A DNA stretch of 5,131 nucleotides from Anaerolineaceae bacterium UBA5838 (GTDB lineage: Bacteria > Chloroflexota > Anaerolineae > Anaerolineales > Anaerolineaceae). Within the stretch, counting starts at the first letter, position 1, and every line of letters begins with the position of its first letter. The notes under the pieces are model-generated. The model made no database searches, had not been told where the DNA came from, and saw only the letters and a list, made by a program, of their open reading frames with translations. Both the position numbers and the translations under genes were made by a program. The DNA lies in NCBI GenBank assembly GCA_002432795.1, contig DJGU01000088.1:29495-34625 (forward strand), in the 5' to 3' direction. This document shows positions 5,045 through 5,131 of the stretch, piece after piece.

Positions 5045-5080
5045 ACAAATCCCTCCCATTTTTAGGAGGGATTTGTTTAT
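5045..5080 (+). terminator. Intrinsic terminator downstream of the block
   Basis: ACAAATCCCTCC (5045-5056) pairs perfectly with GGAGGGATTTGT (5065-5076), a 12-bp stem with an 8-base loop. TTTAT follows, continuing the T-rich end of the stem. It lies 243 bases after the last gene's stop codon and is the first convincing terminator there, so it probably ends the read-through transcript. The T-run is short, and the reverse strand has none. Confidence 0.75.
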
Positions 5081-5131
5081 AGTACCTGAGTTTCTCAGTT
5101 TTCGATATTTTTTGAATATTCTCTCGTTGGG
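5081..5131. other. Right edge, small hairpin and AT-rich DNA
   Basis: CTGAG (5086-5090) and CTCAG (5094-5098) form a 5-bp hairpin with a TTT loop followed by TTTTC, perhaps a back-up terminator. GAATATTC (5114-5121) is a short palindrome in AT-rich DNA that could belong to a promoter beyond the window. Nothing more can be supported. Confidence 0.25.

Overview
The window looks like an accessory stretch of a bacterial chromosome. Two unrelated coding blocks are separated by about 1.1 kb of repeat-rich, gene-poor DNA. My best guess for the host is Chloroflexota (Anaerolineae-like). This rests on the style of the proteins (a GPH sugar transporter, a DUF2202 protein, a NapH-like polyferredoxin followed by a membrane-anchored partner) and on the 'ATTGCGA...GAAGCAATC' type of dispersed repeat. 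It is an inference, not something the sequence proves.

Layout. Positions 106-1401 (minus strand) encode a complete GPH/MFS_2-family sugar:cation symporter, starting at GTG behind a perfect AGGAGG. Its promoter region has a TATAAT box and a cluster of AAAGTGCA half-sites, including a perfect 12-bp inverted repeat, which suggests a dedicated operator. Positions 1516-2160 hold no credible gene but several decayed, mutually related, partly inverted copies of a dispersed non-coding repeat. Positions about 2149-2440 hold the frameshifted C-terminal remnant of an IS256 (mutator)-family transposase on the minus strand, next to a tandem TAGTGTCA repeat that may be the insertion-sequence end.

Positions 2527-4801 (plus strand) hold a three-gene block. 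It comprises an exported DUF2202 ferritin-like protein, a membrane 4Fe-4S polyferredoxin of the NapH/CcoG-like Fer4_5 type, and a membrane-anchored, cysteine-free protein with a repeated 'I-x-G-x-x-T-F-x-D ... E-D' motif. The last two genes overlap by 4 bp (ATGA). A strong intrinsic terminator sits between the first and second genes and runs directly into the ribosome-binding site of the second, so the block is probably transcribed as abundant DUF2202 mRNA plus a read-through tail. A second terminator lies at 5045-5080, after more repeat fragments.

Most interesting idea: the three genes may form an uncharacterised envelope redox system, in which the membrane polyferredoxin passes electrons across the membrane to an extracytoplasmic ferritin-like (probably di-metal) protein, with the last gene product as a scaffold. 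The block is lower in GC than the transporter gene, sits beside a transposase remnant, and is bracketed by short related direct repeats. All of this fits acquisition by transfer. The functional model is inference.
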